A stretch of 64,000 bases of DNA from Trogon surrucura (lineage: Eukaryota > Chordata > Aves > Trogoniformes > Trogonidae), in NCBI GenBank assembly GCA_020746105.1, contig CM036618.1, positions 19,957,001 through 20,021,000 of the forward strand. Direction: 5' to 3'. Of the stretch, positions 1 to 11,286 are shown piece by piece; positions within the stretch are counted from its first letter, which is position 1; every line of letters begins with the position of its first letter. Both the position numbers and the translations under genes were made by a program. The notes beneath the pieces were generated by a model. That model was given only the letters and a program-made list of their open reading frames with translations, did no database searches and was not told where the DNA came from.

Positions 1-3000
1 GCAGCGTGCGTATCTAGTGAATTTGTCTTTCTAGAGGAGCAGAACCAGTTCCCGGGTGGGGTGGACTGTCCAGTACCACCATGTTCATCCCTTCCTCACC
101 GAGACACGAGAGAACACTGCTACCCGATTGTCTTACTGACCATACAGAAAATTCAGAGAAGTGTTCAAGAGAAAGGGGTGATTTGCTTTAAAACATAATG
201 GTACAAAAAGCTATTAAAAGATAGTTTTCTTTATATACTTCCCCACTGTATTAGCACAGATATCAGTTCATCCACGTGGAGCTTGGATAAACTGAAAGAA
301 ATTTCTGTGCAGGTTGTCAGTGACTAACATAAGGGTTTATTACTGTTCCTTCAAGAAGCTATATTATTCATTTCAGGGCCTTACTAAATCAGGTATTTAA
401 ATTTGGTCATGCTATATAAACATGATATGAGAGAAAGTAATTACTTATTATAATACACTCTAGCTAAAATTAGACACTGATCCTTCAATATCTATTTAGC
501 ATAGACCATTAATTTTTAAGAACTGTTTTCAGCTTGATGTTGGATGGCAATAAGAGGAAAATGTCACTTCCAGAACAAGTATTACAAATGTAAGGCCATA
601 TATTTAATACTTAGAGTTTTATCTTTTCTGGGTGTAAATGTTGTATAAACTCTGCAATGGTTCCAGGAAAGGAGAGGCGGTATTGCTACTTTTTCTTTCA
701 AGAAAACTGAAAAACACTGACTCCCAGGTGCTTACCTAAATAAACCAGAAAGGCACAAGAGGTAAGTGCTATTTGCAAAAACTCCTTGAGTGGAAAAATG
801 GTAATTATTTGGATACGAAATTCCTCTAGGAATTGGACAAGTTTTGATAACCTTATCATTTGGACAGACTATTTAAAGATGATGGCACTGTACAACAGTG
901 ACTAGCAGGAATTGGGAAACTGGAAAAGGAGCATAAGAACAAGCAGAACCTGAAAGTGTTCTTCTGCTTGGACTTCCATGGTCAAACGGCAGCTGAATCA
1001 TTCACCACAGGTACTGTCCAGAGTTGTTATCTTTCAAAGGAATTGTTTCCAAGTCCGCAGTCACAGGGGAACTGAAGGGGACCTTGTCCCTTTGTCTTCT
1101 TTAATCAGATACCATTAGGGTTGGTTGTAGATATAGAGTAGGCAATTGCCTGCTTGTGGAAAATACCACAGTTCCTCTCCAGAAAAATAAAAAAACCAAA
1201 CAATCCCCTCCATGTTTCAGGTGCGTGTGGGGACTGTCAGAAGGTGTGCTAGCCCAAGAGGGATACGTGGGTTGATTTCAACTTACCAACTGAACTGACC
1301 GGATAAAGAAATGCCAAGTGACAGCATCCCCAAAGCAGCATTTCTTTCTCAGGAAGAAATCTATGCTGTCAAGCTGGAATTAATTCATAGACATCCAGAA
1401 AATATCCTCATGATAATGGTTGATAAGAGAACGGAAATTAGTTGTGCACAATACCAAGAAGAGTACAAAACACCTAAGAACAGAAGGAGCTGCAAAAATC
1501 CAAGGAAAGTCTCTTTATCTGTAGTGAAGTCTGTGAAAAAACCTTGCTGCTAGTATCGTTCTCTTGCTCGCATTCCCTCCAAAACAGGGGAAGATTCCCT
1601 CTAAGCTTACATTTGTGCTTACATTTTTGCTGTAGAGGCCAAGAGTGCTTACTATGATGGACTAGAGCTCATGGTAGGAAAAGAGTCAGGTATGTGCATG
1701 TATCCTAAGTTATCTTGAGTCTGATGTAAAAAAAAATAGATCCATATTTATGTGTCAACATGCAGCTATACTGCATTCTAATGATTATGTGTATTGCTGC
1801 AGCTGGTGGGACATGCTGGAGAAAGGATCGTTCCCGCTTGATAGACACGAATGCTCCATGACAGACCATGGTATTTAGCTCTTCAGAATGGAAGGACCAT
1901 TGATGTGGCTAATACCCTCCCTGCTGTGAGTTATTCTGAAAGTTAATGAAGGTATGATAATCAGGAATGAGTAATGCTCTACTGTTAACAAACAGGCATT
2001 CAGGAATTGCATATTTAACTCAGAAAAAGCATATAGATCTTCTTGTTGTTACTCTTCCCTTGGAAAATACTGGATATTTTTGAGGTGTCCTGCTGCCTGA
2101 AACAAGGTCCTGTGAAGCCAAACAAAAACAAGCAGAAAGAAGCCTGTACCAATTCTGGTGTTAGTATTGAAGAAACTGCCTAAATAACCTTATTTTCTTC
2201 TATATTCAATCAAGGGAGAAAAGAAAAAACAAACAAACAAACAAAAAAACCAAAACGTTTTTCTGCAGCTTGATTAAAAGGATTGAAAACAGAAAAAAGA
2301 ACCACTGTGTCAGCGTCCCGAAGGGATAATGTGTGTTCAAGAACTTCAACATGGGGATCTATGACAGGGGAATTGTTCCATGGTGCTTTTGTGCCTTGCC
2401 TGCCTACTGTTTCCCTCCACTCTCCTTCATACTCCTGTGAGTTTGCTGTGACTTCAGCAGCAGCTTCAGCAACAGAGAGCTTGGCACGCTTCAGAAACGG
2501 GGCTGAGCTCCCCTACCCACATCACTTTGCACGGTCACAGGTTCACGGTTCACAAGTTGCTAGGGTCTCAGACTCAGAACCAAATGTCTGTGAGACTTAA
2601 AACCAATTTCCCTGCCTGCCTGTGCCGGCTGCTCCCACTCGTTGATTTATGCTTGTGATGCTCGGAGTTGCAGCATAAATCTGGTTATGTAATGGAAACC
2701 TGATAACACACAAAGTCAATACGGGAGGGCAACAGAGCTGAAATTACACACTGGCACTACATTTATTAACCCTTTCACAGCTCATCTCAGCTACTTCTCA
2801 CAGACAAGTTGTCTGAATTCAGGGAGAGGATTTTCTTTCTACTTGTAGATACCCTAAGATTGACCACTCTTTCCTCTGTTTTACTGGATCCAAACCAAAT
2901 AATTTTCGAGAAACACTGTCCTTTTGCAACAAAATCTCTTTATATTTTTGCTTCAATTAATTGTATGAAAAATTACTAATTCTTTCACATCAGGTGGAAT

Positions 3001-3765
3001 AACTATATAAATATATTAAGTTATTTGAGCCAACCCAGATATTTCATATCATCAGAGTGTTCTAACTTGGACAGACTTTCTTAGGGAAAACTTCTTTGTC
3101 AGTTTGTTTGTTTGATTTTTGTACCATTTGGTTAATTTTGCAGCTGAGCCCTGGGCTCTGTGAAAGCAGGAGATTTGGCAGGTCCACATAAGAACTTCTG
3201 ACAGCTACAGTCTACATCTTCCCTCATTTTAAACAGTAAAGAAAGCTTCAAGTTGTATTTCTTTAAACCATTCATACATGAAACTTCCACTTTATGTTCT
3301 CATAATCTGATTCCTGCTGTTATTAGAAACCCCATTGTTATTAGAAACTCATTTATCACTGATCCTTATATTCATGGCTTCATTATTTGAAGTCCTGATG
3401 GTGATACAATTTCAGTTTTTCTTTTTTCTTGACTGAAGCTAGGGGATTTGCATATTTGATACGTGGGATTTAGGGAGAAACATGGAGATGAATATGAATA
3501 AAATCATTATCTGTTCTTCAAGGTGAGCTTTGCTTCTCATGAATATAAGTAAAATACATACGATTTTATATGCATATGTTCTTTATAAAATTCTAGTAAT
3601 AACATGATCCTTCTGTTACTCAGCATAAGATGACTTGAATCATCAATAACTGAAATATATGTGAAAGACATTAACAGAGTTGATACAAAGCAATATTTCA
3701 TTAGTGTCCCAAGAGCAGTATTATGAAATATGAAACTAACACTGTTATAAAAACTTGTCTGGAAA
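1..3765. other. Unique AT-rich non-coding stretch, no gene recognised
   Basis: No conserved protein family, RNA gene or transposon was recognised here. Two short open frames stand out, at 1311-1553 (80 codons) and 2283-2600 (105 codons), both on the plus strand. Neither shows a known domain, and neither has a convincing splice or promoter context. A short CAAA-type simple repeat lies near 2222-2256. The stretch is best read as intergenic or intronic DNA. Confidence 0.6.
2222..2256. repeat. A-rich (CAAA)n simple repeat
   Basis: The sequence is an A-rich run with about four AAAC units in tandem. It is a low-complexity tract with no sign of a parent retroposon. Confidence 0.8.
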
Positions 3766-3769
3766 TCAT

Positions 3770-4111
3770 TAGTTGCAGATTGGAAGAAGTCTAAAAATCC
3801 CACTTTGTCCAGGTGCTCCTGAAGTTGCTTAGCAACTGCCTCCTTAATCACCTTCTCCAAAAAAGGAGGTTTGACAGAGGATAGTAATTAGATGGTTTCT
3901 TGAGGAGGGCCAAGACCTCAACATACCCTAGCCAGGGTGTCATTTTGCCCTTCAAAAAAAGTGTTAGTGAAATGCCCATCCACTGAGAAATTGCCTCCTC
4001 ACTGACTTTCATAAGCCCTGTGGTTTCCTCACTGGTGTTAGTCATCTGCTCCTGGGACAAGGCACTGTTAAAATCAATGCTGAGTATGCTCATGTCCTCT
4101 TCTTCTGACAT
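3770..4111 (-). pseudogene. Fossil L2-type LINE reverse transcriptase fragment
   Basis: Read on the minus strand, an 87-codon frame (4111-3848) is followed, one frame over, by a 107-codon frame (3860-3537). The first ends in LLKKPSNYYPLSNLLF and the second starts EKVIKEAVAKQLQEHLDKVG then FLDFFQS. Together they follow the N-terminal reverse-transcriptase consensus of L2-like LINEs (LLKKPS, NYRPVSNLPF, GKVIEKVVAKQLQ, FLDPFQSGF). This clearly differs from the avian CR1 version, which reads NYRPVSLTSIPGKVMEQLI. One missing base at about 3858-3862 separates the two frames. Similarity fades after FQS, so the catalytic motifs are absent. The Met starts have no significance. It is a dead fragment of an old LINE lying 286 bp upstream of the tRNA-Val gene. 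The clade assignment (L2 rather than L3 or Rex-like) is the uncertain part. Confidence 0.7.
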
Positions 4112-4396
4112 CCCCGTTCGATAGCTGAGAGCCTCAGATATGAATGAGCTTGTCCATCAAAAATATGAAGATGAACTTCCTGCTGCAGAGAAGTGGAGCT
4201 GACAGGGAACCCAACTTTCCTTACTACCTTCACCAAGCAGATTTTAACCATGTAAATAACTATTTAGACAGGAATTTGAGGAAAAAGAGTTGCAGTGGAG
4301 TACATGAGGAAAGGGTAAGTATTTGGGAAAGTTTCCTGTCATCACAAGAAATTCCAAATCGTAATTTTACAGACGTGTTCCTATAGCATCAGAGGT

Positions 4397-4469
4397 GTTT
4401 CCGTAGTGTAGTGGTTATCACGTTCGCCTAACACGCGAAAGGTCCCCGGTTCGAAACCGGGCGGAAACA
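4397..4469 (+). tRNA. tRNA-Val (anticodon AAC)
   Basis: A complete 73-nt cloverleaf. The acceptor arm GTTTCCG pairs perfectly with CGGAAAC (4462-4468), and the discriminator base is A. The anticodon stem TTCGC/GCGAA (4423-4427 and 4435-4439) closes a seven-base loop CTAACAC, giving anticodon AAC at 4430-4432. The A box (TAGTGTAGTGG, 4404-4414) and B box (GGTTCGAAACC, 4448-4458) are intact. As usual for nuclear genes, CCA is not encoded and there is no intron. A T5 run at 4485-4489 can serve as the RNA polymerase III terminator. The sequence matches my memory of the common vertebrate tRNA-Val(AAC) with no damage that I can see. The product would decode GUU and, after inosine modification, GUC and GUA valine codons in the cytosol. 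The gene and its 3' flank form a CpG cluster in a CpG-poor region, as expected of an active tRNA gene. A recent tRNA retrocopy is the alternative. Confidence 0.95.
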
Positions 4470-4484
4470 CTTGCGCGGGAGGTG

Positions 4485-4489
4485 TTTTT
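4485..4489 (+). terminator. Pol III T5 terminator of tRNA-Val
   Basis: A run of five T residues lies 16 nt past the tRNA 3' end. It is the first T-run of four or more downstream of the gene, which is typical for RNA polymerase III termination. Confidence 0.7.
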
Positions 4490-4590
4490 GCTTCCCACGT
4501 TTATAGCCTTAACAGTAACGCGAGTCCATGCCTGCTGGGTGGCGAACGGGCAGCACACGAACGTACCTAAACTTGTAAAAACACCTTCAC

Positions 4591-4689
4591 CTGAGTTGCT
4601 TTTGAGAGGCGTCCCTGCCCGTGTCAGGGAGGTTGGATTAAATGATCTCTAAGGTCCCTTTCAGCCTAGGTCGTTCTATGATTCTATGA
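4591..4689 (+). repeat. CR1-type 3' tail (SINE or truncated LINE)
   Basis: From about GAGAGGCGTCCCTGCCC to the terminal ATTCTATGA, this matches the tail of the tRNA-Ile SINE at 26805-26890, including the shared GAGGTTGGATTAAATGATC and TCTAAGGTCCC. It is therefore from the same CR1 subfamily. It is either a strongly 5'-truncated CR1 or a SINE whose head is the upstream tRNA-Val. The 121 bases between tRNA and tail match no CR1 sequence that I recognise. Confidence 0.8.
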
Positions 4690-5136
4690 AAATACAGTTA
4701 TGCTCTTTGTTACCATGGACATGAAGAAAAATACTGAAGTCCTCTTTAAAAGCTGGAGAAGATTGAAGCAAAGAGGATATTAGGTTCCTTATATTTTCCT
4801 GACTCCCTTGACAGTGAATCATTCTTATTCAACAACAGTTCCACATTTTCCTTGTTCAGTCTTTTCCTACTAATGTACTAGCTCTTCTTCTTGTGTACCT
4901 ATCAAGTCTCAAGTCCAGATGAGCTTTGGCTGACACCTCCCTACATGTCCAGGCAATGTTTCTAAAGACCTTCTGTGGACTATCTATGTCCTTCTCTCCA
5001 CCTCTTGCCTTTTTTTTTTGTGTTGCATCTCACTTCTTTGTCCAGGAAAGAACACCAAGCTAGTCTGACAAGGTAAATTTTAGCAAATGTACTATGTGTC
5101 TGCTCATTAAAGAGTCTTCTAAAAATTATCCCTGTT

Positions 5137-5158
5137 GTTTGTTTGTTTGTTTGTTTTT
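5137..5158. repeat. (TTTG)n microsatellite
   Basis: Four to five tandem TTTG units end in a T-run. Confidence 0.85.
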
Positions 5159-6224
5159 ACATAATCAGTTACCTTATGAATAATTAATTGATACCTATCA
5201 GTTGTAAAAAAAGTTGGCCCTAGCATTGTTATTTATTATGATGTTTTCCTGTCATGATGTGTTCATTCTTGCACTTGTGCATACGCACCTGCTGTGACTG
5301 TTCTGTATTGCTTCATCTCTTTTTTTACCTTAACAGTTACTTTTTAATAAGCAGATTCGACTTCATCATGTTTTAATTTTTTCAACTTCTTCTATGACAG
5401 CATATAAACTTTATAAAAAATGCTTGATTCATCTATTTATTAATTACAATTAACAATTATATTGGAGTCAGTCATAATATTTGAGAGGTTTTCTTTCCTT
5501 GAGTTTTAAATATACTGTAGAACCAGTTCTGTTCACATGTATATTGGAAGGGTGTTATGTTGCAATTATATTTGTACATTACCCCTCTCTCTAACTTTTC
5601 ATTTCATTTAGATAAATACATATATGAAAAAATGCTTTTGTGATCTAGGTGAAAAATGCATTTTTACCTTGAGTAACATTATAGTGGAAACTAGAATATT
5701 TGCAACAATGTGCAAAGTAAGGACTTAATTAACAAAACTGAAGAAAAATGTACTTTTCAAAGTTGGATCTGCTTACACTTTTCAAACTTAACATGTTTAT
5801 GTTGGTTGATCAAGCCTGGAATATAACAAAAATAGTCAACAGATTTAAAACTAGAATTGTTTATTTTAAATTACTTTCCCACTTTCCCAGGTGAATTACT
5901 GATCTCATCGCAAACACATGTAAAGCTGAAAGTTTCAAAACAGACCTGAAAGATACACTATCATCATTTTTACTATTGCACCCTCTTCCTCTCCTGACTG
6001 TAAACCTCCTTGGAGCAGATAAGCATTAGCAAGAGGATTAGTCTCATCTGTTTGACGAGAAAGGTTGTTCTGTGGCAAAGTCAGAGTCTACAGCTGGGGC
6101 TCTGAGAAGCCTGTCCTGCAATGCAATCAAGAGCCTTGAAAGTGATTTTGCAAGGCCGGTTATATAAACTCAGTCAGAACTACAATTCTCAAAATATGTG
6201 AAGGGAAATAATGTTTCCTAAGTC

Positions 6225-6242
6225 AAAAAAAAAAAAAAAAAA
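6225..6242. repeat. Poly-A run (18)
   Basis: Eighteen consecutive A residues. No retroposon body was recognised immediately upstream, so it is scored as low complexity only. Confidence 0.85.
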
Positions 6243-6417
6243 GATGAATGTTTCAATGCTTTGTGTAATTTAGAATATAATTGTTTACATTAAATTAAAA
6301 AGCCCTCTATATGCATTGATGTATCACTGCACTGCATTATTTAATGTGTACAATTAAATATAATCAAAATGCCAGTTCAATTAGTCAAGAGATGGAATAA
6401 TATACACTCTAATCAGA

Positions 6418-6455
6418 GTTCTTTACAGAAAGTGTTGTTCTTTACAGAAAGTGTT
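6418..6455. repeat. Perfect 2 x 19-bp tandem duplication
   Basis: GTTCTTTACAGAAAGTGTT is present twice head to tail without mismatch, followed by GTTGTTG. This suggests a recent slippage event. Confidence 0.9.
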
Positions 6456-8366
6456 GTTGTTGATGTTGCTTTTTGGGATATTTTAAGTGGAGGTTGATTT
6501 TATAGTTTTGTAGAGTAGGAGACTTTGTTGTTACATGAAAACTATTCTATGTCTCTTTTTATTTTCTCTTTTGTAATATTTCCTGCTATCTGAAAATGTT
6601 GTATTCCTTTATTTGGGACTTTTGAAAAGATTAATTTCAGTTTTGCCTGGGAAAGTACTAAGCTTATGACAGAGTCTTATGAATTTGAAGCTCAGGGAGG
6701 CACAGAGCACTGGGAATGTTTTATCCACTAACTATTAACAAAATGTTCAAAGAAATCAAGTAAACAGCTCCCTAAATTAATTCTTTTTCTGTCCTTTCAA
6801 GCACTGAAGATCTTTTAAGTGCATTGCAAGGACTGCAATAGAAGGTTATAACTGACAGTTACTTCTGGGTTGTAAGAATTAGAGCTAGTTGAGAGAAAAA
6901 TAAATGGGAATGAGGTACTGGACATTCATTACATAGCCAACCTCTCCAGAAAAAAAAAATACAGACAGCTATTGTTCTATGCATCCTTCGTTTTCTCAGT
7001 GTCCCCCTTAAAATGGTCAATAGTTATTTTTGCTGGGCCTTGATGGTTTTTCCAACACCTACTGGAAACAGAGGAGTTTCCGACAAATCACCACAGTCTT
7101 TTGTACCTCTCAGGTAGTTTGCAGGCTGTGTTGTAGGGGGCCAGCTGAACCTGACTTTTTTGCATTTAAGCCTGTTGCATCAGATCACTTAGCATTGCAT
7201 CAGGAATCATCTTACCCATCTCAGTGAAGGCTAACATGGATAAGGATCATTCACTCATTTCTGCTAGCCAGGGTATCATACTTGGAAATAGCAGGCACCT
7301 GAATCAAGGTTCAGTTTCCATTTTAAACTTTAACATTTCCAATGTGTACAAGCTCACCCGCTGCAGCTCTCACCCCACAGGGATATCTGGGCTCTCTGCA
7401 TTGCTGAGGGAGGAAGATGAGGTAAAAACCTTTTGACTCATTTCTGGAGACATCTTTTTCTCTACTTTGACTGAATACCTGAGTATCGAAAATATGTGTC
7501 TTGATCTACCTTGTTGAAATTACTCATTCATTGGGGTATTTAACTTAAGCTCCTACCATGAAAAATATGGCCTTGAATCTCTTAGTCCTAGACACTTTAT
7601 CTTGGGGTTGGATTACTCTTAAAGAATCTAGGAGCTAGTACATAGTAAACTAAAAACATGTTGTTTTTCTTCATTCTGGTCTTCATTAAGACCATCAGTA
7701 GACAGAGCTATCAGCTTTAGAAGGTAATCTTTCATGATAATAATCTAATCAAGACATACACAAAACTCTTCAGGCTAAAAATGTAAAATCTGCCTTTTAT
7801 TATCCCTGTTTTTCAAACTATGAGATATTGTATATGTGTTCTGTTTCATTAGTAATTATAAAGGATTTTGTTGGGTAACACGTTTGCCAGCAATAATTAA
7901 TAGTAGATTATAATTTTGATTATGAATATGATAATATTTTTCAAGTTAGATTTAATTCCCAGGAAATACTGGGAGTATTGTAATTACACACTTAATTTGT
8001 ACACATTTTGTAATGACTATTTATGAAACTTTAGAGGTCTTATATTATCTATTACATTATTATTTTACTTCATTTGTGGAAAAGCATTATATTCTAACCA
8101 TCTGATGATTATCTCTCTCACATAGAAAATTATGTATTGGAACATACATGCCTTATATTTTAGTGAAGCTTAAGATTTGCCTGAAACATTGTTTTCATAT
8201 AAGTTTGGGAGTTACTTTTGGTATACAAGTTATTTTGTGGTATCCTAGAATAAAAATTGCTAGTAGATCAATGGCTTTTTTATTAAATGGTTGAATACTG
8301 AGACTACAAATCCGTTATATAAAGAAAACATGCGTATGTTCAGATCCTGTTGAGTAACTGACTGAC

Positions 8367-8424
8367 AGCCTACGAACGCATAATATTGTCTGCCCTCTTG
8401 TGACTTTTTATGCGTCCATAGGCT
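8367..8424. other. Imperfect hairpin, 17-bp stem
   Basis: The left arm 8367-8383 and right arm 8408-8424 pair over 17 positions with two mismatches (C opposite A, and A opposite C). They enclose a 24-nt loop. Both arms contain the CpG-bearing core ACGCATAA (or its complement), unusual in this AT-rich setting. The loop contains TGCCCTCTTGTGAC, which loosely resembles the CTCF core. Nothing shows that it is transcribed. Confidence 0.5.
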
Positions 8425-9749
8425 TATTCAAAGGAACATTTAACAGTATAATTAGCTTTTTAAGTACCTGAAATTCAGTAAAGTTAATGAAATAAAATAT
8501 GAACGGAAATTCACTCTGTCTGAGCACACAAAACTCAGTGCAACTGTTCAGGAAGTTACTGCTGACTTACTGAAGCTGGTAGAATACACAAAGTGCAGAA
8601 GCAGCTAAGTAAAAAAAGTAAAGTTATATAAAGTTAAAAAGGAAGAAAACAACTTCCAAAACCCAGAAGATATGCCAGTGTTGCAGACATAATGAAAAGG
8701 CAACAAAGAGCAATACACATTGTGCTCACCTCTTTAAAATTCCTCTGCTTTTAATAGCAGAACTATATGCTCCACACCATCTTCCAGCTGTGAACAGAAA
8801 GAAAATCACACATACAGGTACTGTAAAGTACAATCTAATTAGTGTACTAAAGCTTAATATATTTGAGATTTTTTTTGTAAATATAAAAACAATTATAATA
8901 GAACAAATCTATTCCTGTGACAATATAATGAAGAGGCTTATGCTACTGTAATGAAATGTTTCATTATTCTGCATCATGCCTTACTGAATACATTACATAG
9001 TCTCATGTACAACAATTAAAATGGTAATGTACGGGAGCAGACACACAGAATCTGAATTGCTATCGTGTACTGAGCAGACTATCAAGATTTGCTTAATTTT
9101 TCGTGGATCTGTCACTCTGAGGTTTGACTTTCTTGACCTTTATGACTTCAGATTGGACCCCTCAACAACTGCATGCAGCAAAAACTTCTCAGTATATCCA
9201 GCAGTAATTGCTTCTTCAAATTAAAGGAAAACATATTTAACAAATCACTTCAAATGAGTTAAAAAATGTATAATTTCTCCAGCATTTAAACCATCCAATC
9301 TACAGGCTTGAGGACAGAGTTGAAAAGCCAGAGCAAGGAAGCAGCAATGATGCAGAACAGTTATATTAAGCATTAAATTTTCCTGCACAACCTCCATGCA
9401 CAAAAACATGACTTTGAAGGATCAACTTCTTTCCCTTGGCCTTCCAGGAATTATGAGAAATCTCGTGGGATGATTCAGTCCATCTCATTGTTTTAAGAGA
9501 TCAGCAGGAACAATGATTCTTTTGTGCACTGGTTCAGTGTCATATTTCTGAAACTTGAAAAGTTTCCTGGACATTTATGCTATCTTTTTAATTCATTTCC
9601 TTAAGAGTGGCAAAACCCAGCTATAATTACTGAAGAGAAATACTCTCAGCCTTTCACTTTAGATTAAATGTACCCTTGATGTCCATTGAAGATTGCTAGT
9701 GACTACCACACTGTCTGCAGCACACAGCTAGAAACAGCAGCAAAAAGCC

Positions 9750-9799
9750 TCTTGGACTTGATCTTAAAGGTATTTTCCAACATAAATGACTCTATGAAT
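9750..9799 (+). repeat. CR1 3' end remnant
   Basis: The string CTTGGACTTGATCTTAAAGG followed by a degenerate TTTTCCAACATAAATGACTCTATGA corresponds to the last 50 bases of an old CR1 element. Confidence 0.7.
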
Positions 9800-11286
9800 A
9801 AATAAGAAGGACTATGGGCCTGATGTCCATTTGTTAGCCCTTCACCCAGAACAAGTCACGCATTGGTTTCACATAAGTATTTCTGTATTCAAGGAAAAAG
9901 TATGAATACTCCAAGGACTCATAACCAGAAATATACTCCAGAGTACCATATTGTGAAATTCGCGTTAGGGACATGTTGTAAAACCAGTAACAAGCAGTTC
10001 TAGAGCAAAGCTTTTCCAATGGAGGATTGCTTGATCTCAGAAGAGCAACAATCTAGTTTCCTGGAGGTGATTTTTAATAACCACTTCAAGAACAGGTGAA
10101 ATTGCCTGTACAATTACTACTATAAAGTTTTCTTGGAGGTTAAAATCCAGTCATAAAATTTAGACAATTTCAGCAGTTTCAAATGTTGCTGCATCTGATT
10201 TAGGTCCCTAAAATAAGTGGTCTGTAACATTTTCTGCATGTTATGCTCTCTCAATGTTGAGAGATACAGTGACACATCAGCTGAGATGACAGAGACCACA
10301 TATTGTTCCTGTTGAAACATTTGCTTTGGAATTTAATCTTGTCTGCTTGAGGTGTCAGAGTAACACAGCAGTATAAAACATAACATGTTTTTAACAACAC
10401 TCACCGCAGCTGGTGATGCAGCGGTAGGATTACTACACCTATCTGCACAACACACTGCATGAGCCACCTCCTGATTTCTCCAAAAGCAACAAAGAACACT
10501 GTGTATTATAAGCTATACTACATATCTTACAGCCCTTGTGACCAATATGAGCCTGAAGCCACTGAAAGAATAAATGAAACACATTCATACTCATAATTAA
10601 AATAAAACATTACCATTGTTTTGTTATAGGCCCAGTGCTTGTAAAGTCAGTCATAGTTCTCCTGACAGCCACCTCTGAGATATATCAGGTGGTCATGTCA
10701 CCTTGTTCCTGTTGGTGCATACTTTGCTATTTTTCCTTTACTTTCATTTTTTTAAGTACCTGTAGCATGTGCATTTGAATGTCAGTACATCCTTGATGCA
10801 GTTACAGAGAATATCAGGGACAGGTTTTGAGACTATTAGAAACTTTTCAGCCCCTCGTGCCTCCTGTACTTGCCAGCTGCCCTGGAACCACTGCAAATCA
10901 ATTCTCTGGGAAAATTTTATTCCAAATTGGGAACGAATTTTTTAAGATTTCACAAATTCCTTGTCATTAAACTCTGGGAAACATCTTTTGTATTTCTTTG
11001 TAAGTACAAACTATCAATGATTTGATTAATCTACTGAAAAATGTTTTTAGTGTGCTACTTAACATTAAAAATAGCCCCTGGAGAACTTTCGAGGAAAGAG
11101 GAAGAGAGAGAAAAAGTGTGTAGTAATACGTATGGAGGGGCCACTTAATTACTCTCAAAACTAGGAAATGTTGAAGAAGCAGCTGTGAGTTGCCTTACAG
11201 TGTTAGCAGCCAGTGGACAGGGACAGCAAGATGAAAATATGACTGAGATAGAGAAGGAACAAAAGGAAGGTGTCTGGGGAGGTTTG
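9800..11286. other. No gene recognised
   Basis: Unique sequence. The minus-strand frames of 60 to 66 codons at 9834-10019, 10120-10320 and 10967-11158 have no recognisable family and are treated as chance. Confidence 0.6.

Larger units (their letters stand above)
4690..9749. other. AT-rich stretch without recognisable genes
   Basis: About 5 kb of AT-rich sequence with no protein, RNA gene or large transposon recognised. It holds a (TTTG)n run (5137-5158), an A18 run (6225-6242), a perfect 19-bp tandem duplication (6418-6455) and a CpG-bearing hairpin (8367-8424), which are listed separately. Open frames are all shorter than about 80 codons and look like chance. Confidence 0.6.

Noticed and set aside
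1311-1553. 80-codon frame as a possible exon or processed pseudogene
   Set aside because: No family recognised, no poly-A remnant or splice context; length fits chance.
4392-4484. GAGGTGTTT on both sides of tRNA-Val as a target-site duplication of a tRNA retrocopy
   Set aside because: The left copy overlaps the first bases of the tRNA itself, so it cannot be a clean flanking duplication.
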